64,000 nucleotides of DNA, taken from contig JAKFYI010000001.1 of NCBI GenBank assembly GCA_021730985.1, positions 50,515 to 114,514 on the forward strand. Reading direction: 5' to 3'. Every line of letters begins with the position of its first letter. Within the stretch, counting starts at the first letter, position 1. The position numbers and the translations under genes were made by a program. Positions 1-7,999 of the stretch are shown in pieces. The notes beneath the pieces were generated by a model. The model was not told where the DNA came from. It searched no databases and worked only from the letters and a program-made list of their open reading frames with translations. The DNA is from Hyphomicrobiales bacterium. Its GTDB lineage: Bacteria > Pseudomonadota > Alphaproteobacteria > Rhizobiales > Xanthobacteraceae.

Positions 1-1
1 C

Positions 2-403
2 GTGGTGGCAATCGACGCCAAGAAAACGTCGAAGCCGGGTGAGCCGGACCGCTGGGAGATTTTCACCCACGGCGGCCGGAAGCCGACCGGGCTCGATGCC
101 ATCGAATACGCCAAGGAGGTGGTCGCGCTGGGCGCGGGCGAGATCCTGCTCACCTCGATGGACCGCGACGGCACCAAGTCCGGTTACGACATCGCGCTCA
201 CCCGAGCGGTGGCGGACAGCATCCGGGTGCCGGTGGTGGCGTCCGGCGGCGTCGGCAATCTCGACCACTTGGTCGGCGGCATCCGCGACGGCCATGCCAG
301 CGCGGTGCTGGCCGCCTCGATCTTCCATTTCGGCGAGCACTCGGTGCGCGAAGCCAAGAATTATATGGCGAAGGCCGGGTTGCCGATGCGGCTCGATCCT
401 TAA
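2..403 (+). CDS. hisF: Imidazole glycerol phosphate synthase cyclase subunit HisF (5' truncated)
   Basis: C-terminal half of HisF, the (beta/alpha)8 cyclase that uses ammonia from HisH to turn PRFAR into IGP and AICAR in histidine synthesis. The gene runs off the left edge, so about 120 residues are missing. The fragment opens with VVAIDAK, whose Asp corresponds to the second catalytic aspartate of the family, followed by the phosphate-binding segments [18 protein letters not shown] and VVASGGVGN. It ends in a normal C-terminus at the TAA. hisE lies 0.7 kb downstream on the same strand, the usual hisF-hisE neighbourhood, but here a minus-strand gene sits between them. Confidence 0.97.
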   Translation: MVAIDAKKTSKPGEPDRWEIFTHGGRKPTGLDAIEYAKEVVALGAGEILLTSMDRDGTKSGYDIALTRAVADSIRVPVVASGGVGNLDHLVGGIRDGHASAVLAASIFHFGEHSVREAKNYMAKAGLPMRLDP

Positions 404-429
404 GAGCCGGCACAAACGGGCGCTGGCTC

Positions 430-1035
430 CTAGCGGGCGGCCCAGACGAGCGCCGCTTCCAGCCGGTCGTTGCCCCAGAACAACTCGCCGTCCGCGGCGA
501 TGAAGCTCGGGGCGCCGAAGATACCGAGCTGCGACGCCTGCTCGGTCTGCACGCGCAGGCGCGCCTTGCTCGCGTCCGACGCCGCGGCGGCCAGCGCCGT
601 TGCGGCGTCGACATTGAGGCCGGTCAGCAGGGCGCTCAAAGTCGAGGGGTCGTCGATACGCCGGCCTTCGCCGAACTGCGCGCGGAACACCGCGATGCAG
701 AAGTCCGCGACCCAAGGTGCGCCGGCCGCTGCGCCCGCCAGCGCAAGGCGGGCGGCCAGAAGACTGTTCTGCGGGAACGGCTCCGGCCGCCGGAACGGCA
801 TGCCGAGCGCCTCGGTCTGCCGCTCCATGTCGCGCCACATGTAGCGGCCCTTGGCCTCGTAGATGCTGAATGGCGAGGTGTCCCACCCCTGCGCCTTGAA
901 GATCGGCCCGAGCAGGAACGGCTTCCATCGGACCTCGGCGCCGGCCTGCCGCGCGGCGCCGGAAATCCGCATGGCCGCCAGGTAGGAATAGGTCGAGGCG
1001 AAATCGAACCAGAAATCGAGGACAGGCCGAGGCAT
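430..1035 (-). CDS. 2-hydroxychromene-2-carboxylate isomerase family protein (kappa GST/DsbA fold)
   Basis: 201-residue thioredoxin-fold protein of the HCCA isomerase (kappa-class GST-like) family. The N-terminus (VLDFWFDFASTYSYLA) is the family signature, with the Ser/Tyr that activates glutathione in place of a CxxC. The C-terminus has the usual GIFGAPSFIADGELFWGNDRL-type segment that closes the DsbA fold. In naphthalene degraders the enzyme isomerises 2-hydroxychromene-2-carboxylate using glutathione. Here there are no aromatic-degradation neighbours, so the true substrate is unknown. It converges on hisF with a 26-bp gap and diverges from hisE. Confidence 0.88.
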   Translation of the reverse strand: MPRPVLDFWFDFASTYSYLAAMRISGAARQAGAEVRWKPFLLGPIFKAQGWDTSPFSIYEAKGRYMWRDMERQTEALGMPFRRPEPFPQNSLLAARLALAGAAAGAPWVADFCIAVFRAQFGEGRRIDDPSTLSALLTGLNVDAATALAAAASDASKARLRVQTEQASQLGIFGAPSFIAADGELFWGNDRLEAALVWAAR

Positions 1036-1115
1036 GGCCCGATGTTAGCGCAGACATGCGCCGCCGTGCAGCACGCCGCCACAGGTCTCGGTTTCCGCGA
1101 CCCGGCGGAGGTGCT

Positions 1116-1457
1116 ATGTGGAACCCTATGAGCAAATTCACCCTGGCCGACCTGGAGCAGCGCGTCAAAGAGCGCGCCAAAGCCAGCGCCGACGTGTCCT
1201 ACACGCGCAAGCTGTTGGACAAGGGCATCGCGCACTGCGCCAAGAAGTTCGGCGAAGAGGCGGTTGAGGTGGTGGTCGCGGCCGTCAGCGAAGACAAGGA
1301 TCGCCTGATCGGGGAGAGCGCCGACACGCTCTATCACCTCATGGTGCTGCTGGAGGCGCGCGGCATCACGCTTGCCGAGGTCGAGGCGCTGCTGGAGACG
1401 CGGACCAAGAAATCCGGTCTGGAGGAGAAGGCTTCGCGCAACGAGGCCGACCGGTGA
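1116..1457 (+). CDS. hisE: Phosphoribosyl-ATP pyrophosphatase HisE
   Basis: 113-residue MazG-like all-alpha pyrophosphatase that hydrolyses PR-ATP to PR-AMP, the second step of histidine synthesis. Family features: [10 protein letters not shown] near the N-terminus, then [14 protein letters not shown] and the acidic metal-binding helix [15 protein letters not shown] chose ATG 1116 because GGAGG lies 4 nt upstream; ATG 1128 ([11 protein letters not shown]) is the alternative and matches many relatives. The stop overlaps the coaA start (TGATG), so the two are translationally coupled. Confidence 0.95.
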   Translation: MWNPMSKFTLADLEQRVKERAKASADVSYTRKLLDKGIAHCAKKFGEEAVEVVVAAVSEDKDRLIGESADTLYHLMVLLEARGITLAEVEALLETRTKKSGLEEKASRNEADR

Positions 1458-2410
1458 TGGAGCAGCGGATCGACGACGGCCTGTCGCCCTACCGCATTTA
1501 TTCACGCGCGGAGTGGGCGACGCTGCGCGACGACACGCCCATGACGCTGGCCCAAGATGAGGTCACGCGGCTGCGCTCGCTGCACGATCAACTCGACATG
1601 GCGGAGGTCGAGGACATTTATCTTCCGTTGTCGCGGCTGCTTTCGCTCTATGTAGCCGCGGCGCAGCGGCTGCATCGCGCGCAGCAGCGCTTCCTCGGCG
1701 ACGAGGACGAGAAGACCCCCTACATCATCGGCGTCGCAGGCTCGGTCGCGGTCGGCAAGTCCACCACCGCGCGCGTGTTGCAGGCGTTGCTGGCGCGCTG
1801 GCCCAATGTGCCGAAGGTCGAGCTCGTTACCACCGACGGCTTTCTGCTGCCGAACTCGGTCCTGCAGACCGAAGGCCTGATGGAAAAGAAGGGCTTTCCG
1901 GAAAGCTACGACCTTCCGGCGCTGCTGCGCTTCCTGTCCGACGTGAAGGCTGGACGCCGCCCGGTGCGCGCGCCGATCTACTCGCACCTGATCTACGACG
2001 TGGTGCCGAACCAATGGCTCGAGGTCGATCGCCCCGATATCCTGATCGTCGAAGGTCTGAACGTGCTGCAGACCGGGCGGCTGCCGAAGGACGGCAAGGC
2101 GATCCCGTTCGTGTCGGACTTCTTTGACTTCTCGGTCTATCTCGATGCCGACGAAACCGTGTTGCGCGGCTGGTACATCGACCGGTTTCTGACACTGCGC
2201 GGCACCGCGTTCCGCGATCCGAAGTCGTACTTCCACCGCTACTCGAAGCTCACCGATACGGAAGCGGCCAAGACCGCCGACTCGATCTGGACCAGCATCA
2301 ACCTGATCAACCTGAACGAGAATATTCTGCCGACCCGGCAGCGCGCCGACCTCATCCTGAAAAAGGGCGGCAGCCATCGCGTCGAGGACGTGGCGCTGCG
2401 GAAGCTGTGA
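1457..2410 (+). CDS. coaA: Type I pantothenate kinase CoaA
   Basis: 317-residue bacterial (type I) pantothenate kinase, which phosphorylates pantothenate in the first committed step of coenzyme A synthesis and is normally inhibited by CoA. The P-loop GSVAVGKST lies at residues 95-103 (Lys101), and downstream segments [10 protein letters not shown] and [12 protein letters not shown] carry substrate and metal contacts. Length and motifs match the family throughout. The ATG overlaps the hisE TGA by one base; a GTG three bases earlier is possible. A hisE-coaA pair is common in the Hyphomicrobiales. Confidence 0.97.
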   Translation: MEQRIDDGLSPYRIYSRAEWATLRDDTPMTLAQDEVTRLRSLHDQLDMAEVEDIYLPLSRLLSLYVAAAQRLHRAQQRFLGDEDEKTPYIIGVAGSVAVGKSTTARVLQALLARWPNVPKVELVTTDGFLLPNSVLQTEGLMEKKGFPESYDLPALLRFLSDVKAGRRPVRAPIYSHLIYDVVPNQWLEVDRPDILIVEGLNVLQTGRLPKDGKAIPFVSDFFDFSVYLDADETVLRGWYIDRFLTLRGTAFRDPKSYFHRYSKLTDTEAAKTADSIWTSINLINLNENILPTRQRADLILKKGGSHRVEDVALRKL

Positions 2411-2415
2411 CGCTA

Positions 2416-2446
2416 GAGTCTGATTCAGCAACGCTGAATCAGACTC
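2416..2446. repeat. Perfect 14-bp inverted repeat after coaA
   Basis: GAGTCTGATTCAGC and its exact complement are separated by AAC, starting 6 bp after the coaA stop. There is no T-run, so it is either a Rho-independent-like stem without a U tract or one half of a dispersed palindromic repeat. It sits directly beside the next element, and I recall the two occurring together in Bradyrhizobium-type genomes. Confidence 0.8.
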
Positions 2447-2465
2447 GTCGCTCATCTTCTTGTTT

Positions 2466-2514
2466 GAGCATGATCTTGTCCGAAAACCGGTTTCCACTTT
2501 TCGGGATCATGCTC
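2466..2514. repeat. Dispersed palindromic element, GAGCATGATC type (copy 1)
   Basis: About 49 bp reading GAGCATGATC...GAAAACCGGTTTCC...GGATCATGCTC, an imperfect palindrome. A second copy in the opposite sense lies at 62571-62616. Its last base forms part of the TAG stop of the minus-strand acyltransferase gene, so the repeat abuts or overlaps coding DNA. Confidence 0.85.
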
Positions 2515-3314
2515 TAAGCCGCGTCGGGCACATCCTTCGAGCCGAAGTGCGCGTAGTAGCGCTGCTTGATGCTCGCCATCGGCAGCATGATCAGCACATC
2601 GGTGGTGCCGAATGCATGATCGATCACCGCGCCGTCGCCGACCGTGGCGCCGAGCCGCAGGTATCCCTTGATCAGCGGCGGCAGGGCGCGCAGCGCGGCC
2701 TTCGTATCGATTGAATCCGCGGACATCATGTTCATGTCGATCCGCCGATCCGCCACCGGACGCGCCCGCCACGGCGACGGCGACAGCGCATGGTGATGCA
2801 GGAACGACAGCGGCAGCGCCAGATTGCCGGGATCGGTGCCGTCGAGGCTGGCGCAGCCGAACATCACGTCGCAGCGGTCGCGCTCGGTGAACGCGGCGAT
2901 GCCGTGCCAAAGCAGCTCCATCGTGCGGCGGTTGCGGTACGGCGCCAGGACGCAGGAGCGTCCGATCTCCAGAAAACGCAGCATCCGGTGCCGCGCCAGC
3001 AGTTCGCCGATTTCAAATTCCGCGGCGCTGTAGAAGCCACGGTGACGCTGCGCCACATCGTGCCGCAGCAGCCGCGTGGTGCCGACCACGGCTCCGTCTG
3101 AGGCATGGTCGATCACCAGCAGATGATCGCAGAGCCGGTCGAAGCCGTCGCTGTCGCGTTGCCCGAATTGGATCGCGGCGCGTCGCTCCTCGAAGAACAC
3201 CTGGTAGCGCAGCCGCTGGGCACAGCCGACCTCGGCTGCGGTCTGCGCGAGCCGCACCTCAAGCGGGCCGAGCCTGGCGAATGTCCGCGCCCCGGCAGCG
3301 GTATGTGAAAGCAT
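2514..3314 (-). CDS. OlsB-like GNAT acyltransferase (ornithine N-acyltransferase family)
   Basis: 266-residue GNAT-fold protein of the OlsB family, which transfers a 3-hydroxyacyl group from ACP to ornithine in the first step of ornithine lipid synthesis. Signature segments: QRLRYQVFFEE, then DHLLVIDHASDGAVVGTTRLL, EIGRSCVLAPYRNRRTMELLWHGIAAF and the CoA/ACP-proximal MFGCASLDGTDP. The C-terminal part (LPPLIKGYLRLGATVGDGAVIDHAFGTTDV) is also family-typical. No olsA lies nearby, so assignment to ornithine lipid rather than another lyso-aminolipid is an inference. The stop codon falls in a dispersed repeat. Confidence 0.85.
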   Translation of the reverse strand: MLSHTAAGARTFARLGPLEVRLAQTAAEVGCAQRLRYQVFFEERRAAIQFGQRDSDGFDRLCDHLLVIDHASDGAVVGTTRLLRHDVAQRHRGFYSAAEFEIGELLARHRMLRFLEIGRSCVLAPYRNRRTMELLWHGIAAFTERDRCDVMFGCASLDGTDPGNLALPLSFLHHHALSPSPWRARPVADRRIDMNMMSADSIDTKAALRALPPLIKGYLRLGATVGDGAVIDHAFGTTDVLIMLPMASIKQRYYAHFGSKDVPDAA

Positions 3315-3399
3315 GAAGCCTCGTCGCGCCGGCGAATCGACCTGTCCTGGCGTTCTCAGTCAGCACGCCAGATAGTACGCTTTTGTGACAGGCGCGGCG

Positions 3400-5616
3400 C
3401 TACGCCGCCAGCGCGTCGCGGCCGGGCAGCTCCGCGAGCAGCGCGGCCAGGCGGTCGCGGTCGAGCGGCTTCACCAGGAATTCGTCCATCCCGGCGGCGA
3501 GGCAGGTTTCGCGGTCGTCGGCGAAGGCGTTGGCGGTGAGTGCCACGATCGGCGTGCGGGCCAATTCCATCTCGGCCTCGGCGGCACGGATCTGCCGGGT
3601 CGCTTCGAGGCCGTCGGTGCCCGGCATCTGCACATCCATCAGCACGACATCGTACGGCGCGCCTTCGATGTGCGCGGCACGCCATGCGGCGAAGGCCGCG
3701 GCGCCGTTGGTGGCGACCGTCGGGCGATGACCGAGCTTGCCGAGCAACGAGCGGGCCAGCAGCGCGTTGATCTCGTTGTCCTCGGCCACCAGCACCGCGA
3801 GGCTCTTGCCGGACGCAGGTGTGCCGACCGGCGGCAGCGCAGGCGCGATGTCGTCAAAATGTGCGTCGCCATCGAGCCGCGCCGCGAGAGATGCGGCACG
3901 CACCGGCTTGACCAGATAGCTGGTGGAGCCGGCAGCCTTGAGAGTGGGCAGGTGATGCCGTCCGCTCGGCGTGAGCAGAACGATCCGCCGCGCGATCGTC
4001 TCGCCGAGGCCGCGCAGCACGGCGGCCGCGGCATCGGCCGCGTGATCGATCAGCACAATGTCGAACTTTCGGCCCACGCCGCTTTCCGTCATCGTGTGGG
4101 CGTCGGCGCGATGCACGCCGGCGCCCCAGCGGGTCAGCCGCCGCGCCAGCAGCGATGCTTCGACCGAGGGCGGCGCGACGATCAGCACGGATGTGCCGGC
4201 GATTGCGGGCGGCTTGAATGCGGGCGCCGAACCTTCCAGCGGCGGCAACGGCAGCGCAACGCGGAACGCCGAGCCTCCGCCGGCCACGCTGGTCACGCCA
4301 ATGGTGCCGCCCATGCGCTCGACGATGCGCCGCGAGATCGCAAGGCCGAGACCGGTGCCGCCGAATTGCCGCGCGGTGCCGCCATCGGCCTGCTCGAACT
4401 CCAGGAAGATGCGGGCCTGCTGCTCGGGTGCGATGCCGATGCCGGTGTCGCGAATCTCGAACACGATCTCGCCGGGCGTGGCGCCGGCTTCGACCACGAC
4501 ACTGACGCCGCCGGTCTCGGTGAACTTGACGGCGTTGCCCGCGAGGTTAAGCAGCACCTGACGCAGCCGCGTCGGGTCGCCCATGACGCGCTCCGGCAGC
4601 GCCTCGTCGATGTCGGAGGCGATGTCCAGTCCTTTGGCCTGGGCGCGCGGGCCGAGCAGCTCGACAACCTCCTCGACCAGCGCGAGCGGCGCGAACGCGC
4701 GCGCTTCGAGGTCGAGCCGGTCGGCTTCGATCTTGGCGAAGTCGAGAATGTCCTCGATCAGCGACAGCAGCGCGTCGCCGGATGTCTTGGCGGCCTTGAG
4801 GTAGGCGGTCTGCTCAGGCGTGAGCGGCGTATCGAGCAGCAGGTCGGTCATGCCGAGGATGCCGTTGAGCGGCGTGCGAATCTCATGCGACGCCATGGCG
4901 AGGAAGCGCGATTTGGCGCGGCTCGCGGCTTCGGCGATGTCGCGCGCTTCGGCAAGCGCGCGCCCGGTCTCGGTGCGTTCGGTGACGTCGCGGCCGACGC
5001 TCTGCACCTCGGCTGCGCCGCTCGCGTCCATGAACACCACGGCCTCGCGCCAGGCGAGCCAGCGCGCGCCGTCGGCGGCCACGATCTTCTGGTCGTGCAT
5101 GCGTGTGCCGTCCGGCAGCACGCGGATGTCGCCCTGCTCGATCACGGCAAGCGTCGCAGTGCTGCCGAGCAATGCTTCGCGCGTCGTGCCTGCGAGCATG
5201 CAGAACGCATCGTTGGCGTAAGCGATACGGCCCTCGCCATCGCGCCGCACGATCAGGTCGCCCTGGGATTCGAGCAGGCTCACGGCGCGCGCCTCGGCCT
5301 CCTTCAGCTCCCAGGTGAAATCGGCGAGCTCCTCGCAGCGCACCCTGGCCTTGCGCAATTCCATGCGCAGCCGGCTGTTGCGCGACAGCACCATCAGCAT
5401 GATGCCGCACATCATGGCGAACAGGCCGGCGACGCCGATCGCGAACGACGATGGATCGTAGATCGCCTCGTTGACCGAGTAGAGGTGCGTGAAAAGCACC
5501 GACGCCGTCACCAGCGCGCCAAGGACGAGAAACGACCAGCGCAGCACGGCGAGCAACAGCCTGCGCCAGAACTGATAGCGCGGCCGCGGTTGCCCAGTGT
5601 TGGGACGAACCATCAT
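3400..5616 (-). CDS. Hybrid sensor histidine kinase (2 TM, PAS, HisKA-HATPase, two receiver-like domains)
   Basis: 738-residue membrane sensor. Two hydrophobic helices lie near residues 20-45 and 57-78, a PAS domain at about 110-215, and the phospho-acceptor motif MASHEIRTPLNG with His244. The ATPase domain shows the N box around Asn357, DTGIGI near 390 and GGTGLGLAI near 420. Two receiver modules follow. The first (about 475-590) keeps Asp524 and Lys570 but has APPS where the acidic Mg2+ pair should be, so it is probably a pseudo-receiver. The second (about 605-730) is intact, with Asp613, Asp661 and Lys716. No cognate regulator or HPt gene is adjacent, so the target is unknown. Confidence 0.92.
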   Translation of the reverse strand: MMVRPNTGQPRPRYQFWRRLLLAVLRWSFLVLGALVTASVLFTHLYSVNEAIYDPSSFAIGVAGLFAMMCGIMLMVLSRNSRLRMELRKARVRCEELADFTWELKEAEARAVSLLESQGDLIVRRDGEGRIAYANDAFCMLAGTTREALLGSTATLAVIEQGDIRVLPDGTRMHDQKIVAADGARWLAWREAVVFMDASGAAEVQSVGRDVTERTETGRALAEARDIAEAASRAKSRFLAMASHEIRTPLNGILGMTDLLLDTPLTPEQTAYLKAAKTSGDALLSLIEDILDFAKIEADRLDLEARAFAPLALVEEVVELLGPRAQAKGLDIASDIDEALPERVMGDPTRLRQVLLNLAGNAVKFTETGGVSVVVEAGATPGEIVFEIRDTGIGIAPEQQARIFLEFEQADGGTARQFGGTGLGLAISRRIVERMGGTIGVTSVAGGGSAFRVALPLPPLEGSAPAFKPPAIAGTSVLIVAPPSVEASLLARRLTRWGAGVHRADAHTMTESGVGRKFDIVLIDHAADAAAAVLRGLGETIARRIVLLTPSGRHHLPTLKAAGSTSYLVKPVRAASLAARLDGDAHFDDIAPALPPVGTPASGKSLAVLVAEDNEINALLARSLLGKLGHRPTVATNGAAAFAAWRAAHIEGAPYDVVLMDVQMPGTDGLEATRQIRAAEAEMELARTPIVALTANAFADDRETCLAAGMDEFLVKPLDRDRLAALLAELPGRDALAA

Positions 5617-5748
5617 GGATGTCTGGCCCCTGCCCCGCGGGCGCGATGCGGCGGCTCGTCGAGCCGCGCCCGGCCTCGCTTTTTCAACGTTCGGGAGCGA
5701 TCTTGGGCGGCGAATCTTGCAATTCGCTTCACCTCAAAGGGTGAACAA

Positions 5749-5764
5749 CCGTCAAGGTTGACGG
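5749..5764 (-). terminator. Short stem-loop downstream of the 157-aa exported protein gene
   Basis: CCGTCAA-GG-TTGACGG, a perfect 7-bp stem placed 4 bp beyond the stop of the minus-strand gene and followed on that strand by TTGTTC. Probably a weak intrinsic terminator. Confidence 0.4.
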
Positions 5765-5768
5765 CGCG

Positions 5769-6242
5769 TTAGCGGTGTTCGGCGAGCTTGAGCGACTGCT
5801 GCGCCTTCCAAAGCGTGGCGAGCAAAGCCGCCACGTCCTGATGCGAATAGCGCACCGAATGCACATAGATCCGGAAGTCTGGGATGGTATCGCCGGGGCC
5901 GAAGCTCACCGTGACATCCGGCGCGCGCGCCTCGCTGTCGATCTTGATGGTCTTGACCGGCGCCACGGCGCGGCAGGCGTTGCCCGGCGCCGCGCTGAAG
6001 TCGTCGGCCAGCACGAAATCGGCGATCTCCGGCCGGTCCACCAGCGCCATGCGCAGGTCGGGCCGCGGCGCGGCATTGTCGAACTTCACGCGGTAGTCGG
6101 CCGACGCAGCCTTCGGCGTGAGCTTGTAGGTGGTGGCGCCGCTGGCGAAGCACAGCTCCTCGGGCGGCGCGAAGGTCGAATGCGCGGCCGCCGGAACGGC
6201 GATCACTGCGAGCAGAATCAGCGACTTGCGGAGACGATCCAT
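5769..6242 (-). CDS. Small exported protein of unknown function
   Basis: 157-residue protein with a clear Sec signal peptide (basic MDRLRK, hydrophobic core, cleavage likely after PAAA or AHS near residue 22). The mature part holds two cysteines (in EELCFASG and GNACRAV) that could form a periplasmic disulfide and is otherwise beta-rich by pattern. I do not recognise the family. It lies between the hybrid kinase and comM with its own short terminator, so it may be monocistronic. Confidence 0.75.
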   Translation of the reverse strand: MDRLRKSLILLAVIAVPAAAHSTFAPPEELCFASGATTYKLTPKAASADYRVKFDNAAPRPDLRMALVDRPEIADFVLADDFSAAPGNACRAVAPVKTIKIDSEARAPDVTVSFGPGDTIPDFRIYVHSVRYSHQDVAALLATLWKAQQSLKLAEHR

Positions 6243-6296
6243 ACGCGAACGCTAGGGCGGGTATGGTTAGCGCCGTCTTAACGGCGCGGTTCGGCG

Positions 6297-7742
6297 CTAC
6301 GCCGCGCGCCTGATCTCGTCGGTCAGCGCGCGGTAGGACAGCGCCTCGGCCAGATGCACGCGGCCGATCTTCTCCGCGCCGTCGAGGTCGGCGAGCGTCC
6401 GCGCGACGCGCAGCACGCGGTGATAGCCGCGCGCCGACAGGTGCATGGCGTCGGCGGCTTCGCGCAGCAGCGTCAGTCCGGCGCTGTCCGGACGCGCCAC
6501 CTCTTCGAGCACGGCGGCGGGCGCCGTGGCGTTGGTGTGCGGCGGCGGCAAGTCCAGCGCGGCGTAGCGCCGCGTCTGGATCGCGCGCGCCTGCGCGACG
6601 CGGGCGGCGACCTCTCTGCTGCCCTCCGCGGGCGGCGGCAGGATCAGGTCGGCGGCGGTGACGGCGGGCACCTCGATATTGAGATCGATGCGGTCGAGCA
6701 GCGGCCCCGACAGCCGCGTCTGGTACTCGGCGGCGCAGCGCACGTTCGGCCCGCGCCGGCAGGTGAAGCCGGGATCGCTGGCGCGGCCGCAGCGGCACGG
6801 GTTCATCGCCGCCACCAGCATGAAACGCGCTGGATAAGTGACGCGATGGTTCGCGCGCGCGATCGCCACCTCGCCGGTCTCCAACGGCTGGCGCAACGCA
6901 TCGAGCGCCTGCGGCTGGAACTCCGGCAGTTCGTCGAGAAAGAGAACGCCGTGATGGGCGAGCGACACTTCGCCGGGCTTGGCCCGCAATCCGCCGCCGA
7001 CCAGCGCCGGCATCGACGCGGAATGATGCGGCGCGCGAAACGGCCTGCGGTTGGTCAGCGCGCCGTCGGCGATCTCGCCCGCCACCGAAGCGATCATCGA
7101 TACTTCGAGCAGCTCGGCGGGCGCCAGCGTCGGCAGGATCGTCGGCAGCCGCGCGGCCAGCATCGACTTGCCGGAGCCGGGCGGGCCGATCATCAGAAGA
7201 TTGTGCCCGCCTGCGGCGGCGACTTCGAGCGCGCGCTTGGCGCTCTCCTGGCCCTTGATGTCGGACAGGTCGAGCTTCGGACTCGCGACCTCGCGGATCG
7301 CGGGCTTCGGCCGCATCAATACTTGCGAGCCCTTGAAGTGATTGGCGAGCTGGATGAGCGACGATGCCGCGACGATCTCCATCTCAGGGCTCGCCCAGGC
7401 CGCCTCCGAGCCGCAGGCGGACGGACAGATCAATCCTTCGCCGCGGCTGTTGGCGCCGATCGCGGCGGGCAGCACTCCGGCCACCGGCGCGATCGAGCCG
7501 TCGAGCCCGAGTTCGCCCAGCACGGCGAAGCCCGCCAGTGCATCGGAGGGCACGGCCCCGATCGCTGCCATCAGGCCGAGCGCGATCGGCAGGTCATAAT
7601 GGCTGCCCTCCTTGGGCACGTCGGCGGGAGCGAGATTGATGGTGATGCGGCGGGCGGGCAGCGCCAGCCCCGATGCGACCAGCGCGGCGCGGACGCGCTC
7701 CTTGGCCTCGGACACGGCTTTGTCAGGCAGCCCGACGATGTT
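6297..7742 (-). pseudogene. comM: comM (yifB) 3' part, interrupted by an integrative element
   Basis: Encodes ComM/YifB residues about 32-512: a Lon-like N-terminal domain lacking its first strands, then the Mg-chelatase AAA+ domain with Walker A GPPGSGKS, Walker B GVLFLDELPEF, the Cys-rich MNPCRCG segment and the C-terminal helical lid. The family unwinds branched recombination intermediates in natural transformation. In frame upstream of the GTG at 7715 the host coding reads NIVGLPDKA; then element sequence begins and a TGA follows within 6 codons. The missing first 31 codons lie 4.2 kb away at 11983-12075. The fragment could be expressed from GTG 7715 (472 aa), but without the N-terminal part it is probably non-functional. 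Confidence 0.93.
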
Positions 7743-7765
7743 CCTTGTATATCGTCAATGCCAAC
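7741..7765. other. Left attachment junction (core TT plus element arm)
   Basis: The core TT at 7741-7742 is followed by the 23-nt element arm at 7743-7765. The reverse complement of this arm matches the other arm (11958-11980) at most outer positions: GTTGGCATTGACGAT against GTTGTCATTCACAAT, 12 of 15. Joined across TT the two arms form a symmetric attP. Confidence 0.75.
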
Positions 7766-7782
7766 AATAGGGTTGGCGATTG
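7756..7782. promoter_or_regulatory. Inverted repeat upstream of the element's first gene
   Basis: GCCAAC-AATAGG-GTTGGC, with outer CAAT/ATTG extending the symmetry by one offset base. It overlaps the element's left att arm and lies just before the ribosome binding site of the 63-aa gene, so it could be an operator for that protein or an accessory recombinase site. Confidence 0.5.
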
Positions 7783-7795
7783 GGGAGGGATGACA

Positions 7796-7987
7796 ATGCA
7801 AACCGTGGCTTTGGCAACGCGTATCGGGCTCACGACGCTCGCTAGGGGGCTGCGCTGCGCTGCGCACTTAGGGATATGGCTGGTCGAAGCCGCTGAACGG
7901 GGAGAGGCCACGCTCGACACGCTGGCAGCCCGGACGGGACTCACGGTGGAGGCGGTGTACGCCCCGCTCAGGCGGAACGCGAGGTAG
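7796..7987 (+). CDS. Small helix-turn-helix-like protein in the comM element
   Basis: 63-residue ORF. ATG 7796 is preceded by GGGAGG 7 nt upstream, which favours it over ATG 7790, where the spacing would be 1 nt. The C-terminal part (LDTLAARTGLTVEAVYAPLRR) looks like a helix-turn-helix, and the N-terminal half is a hydrophobic helix. It begins 54 bp inside the left end and ends 12 bp before the recombinase start, so it is likely the first gene of the recombinase operon. A control or directionality protein would fit, but I cannot assign a family. Confidence 0.6.
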   Translation: MQTVALATRIGLTTLARGLRCAAHLGIWLVEAAERGEATLDTLAARTGLTVEAVYAPLRRNAR

Positions 7988-7999
7988 GGCACAGCGCAC

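Noticed and set aside
3385..5772. 795-codon plus-strand frame opposite the hybrid kinase
   Set aside because: Same reason: codon-position shadow with no recognisable domain; the minus-strand kinase explains the sequence.
6354..7793. 479-codon plus-strand frame opposite comM
   Set aside because: Shadow of the comM 3' part; it crosses the element boundary without meaning.
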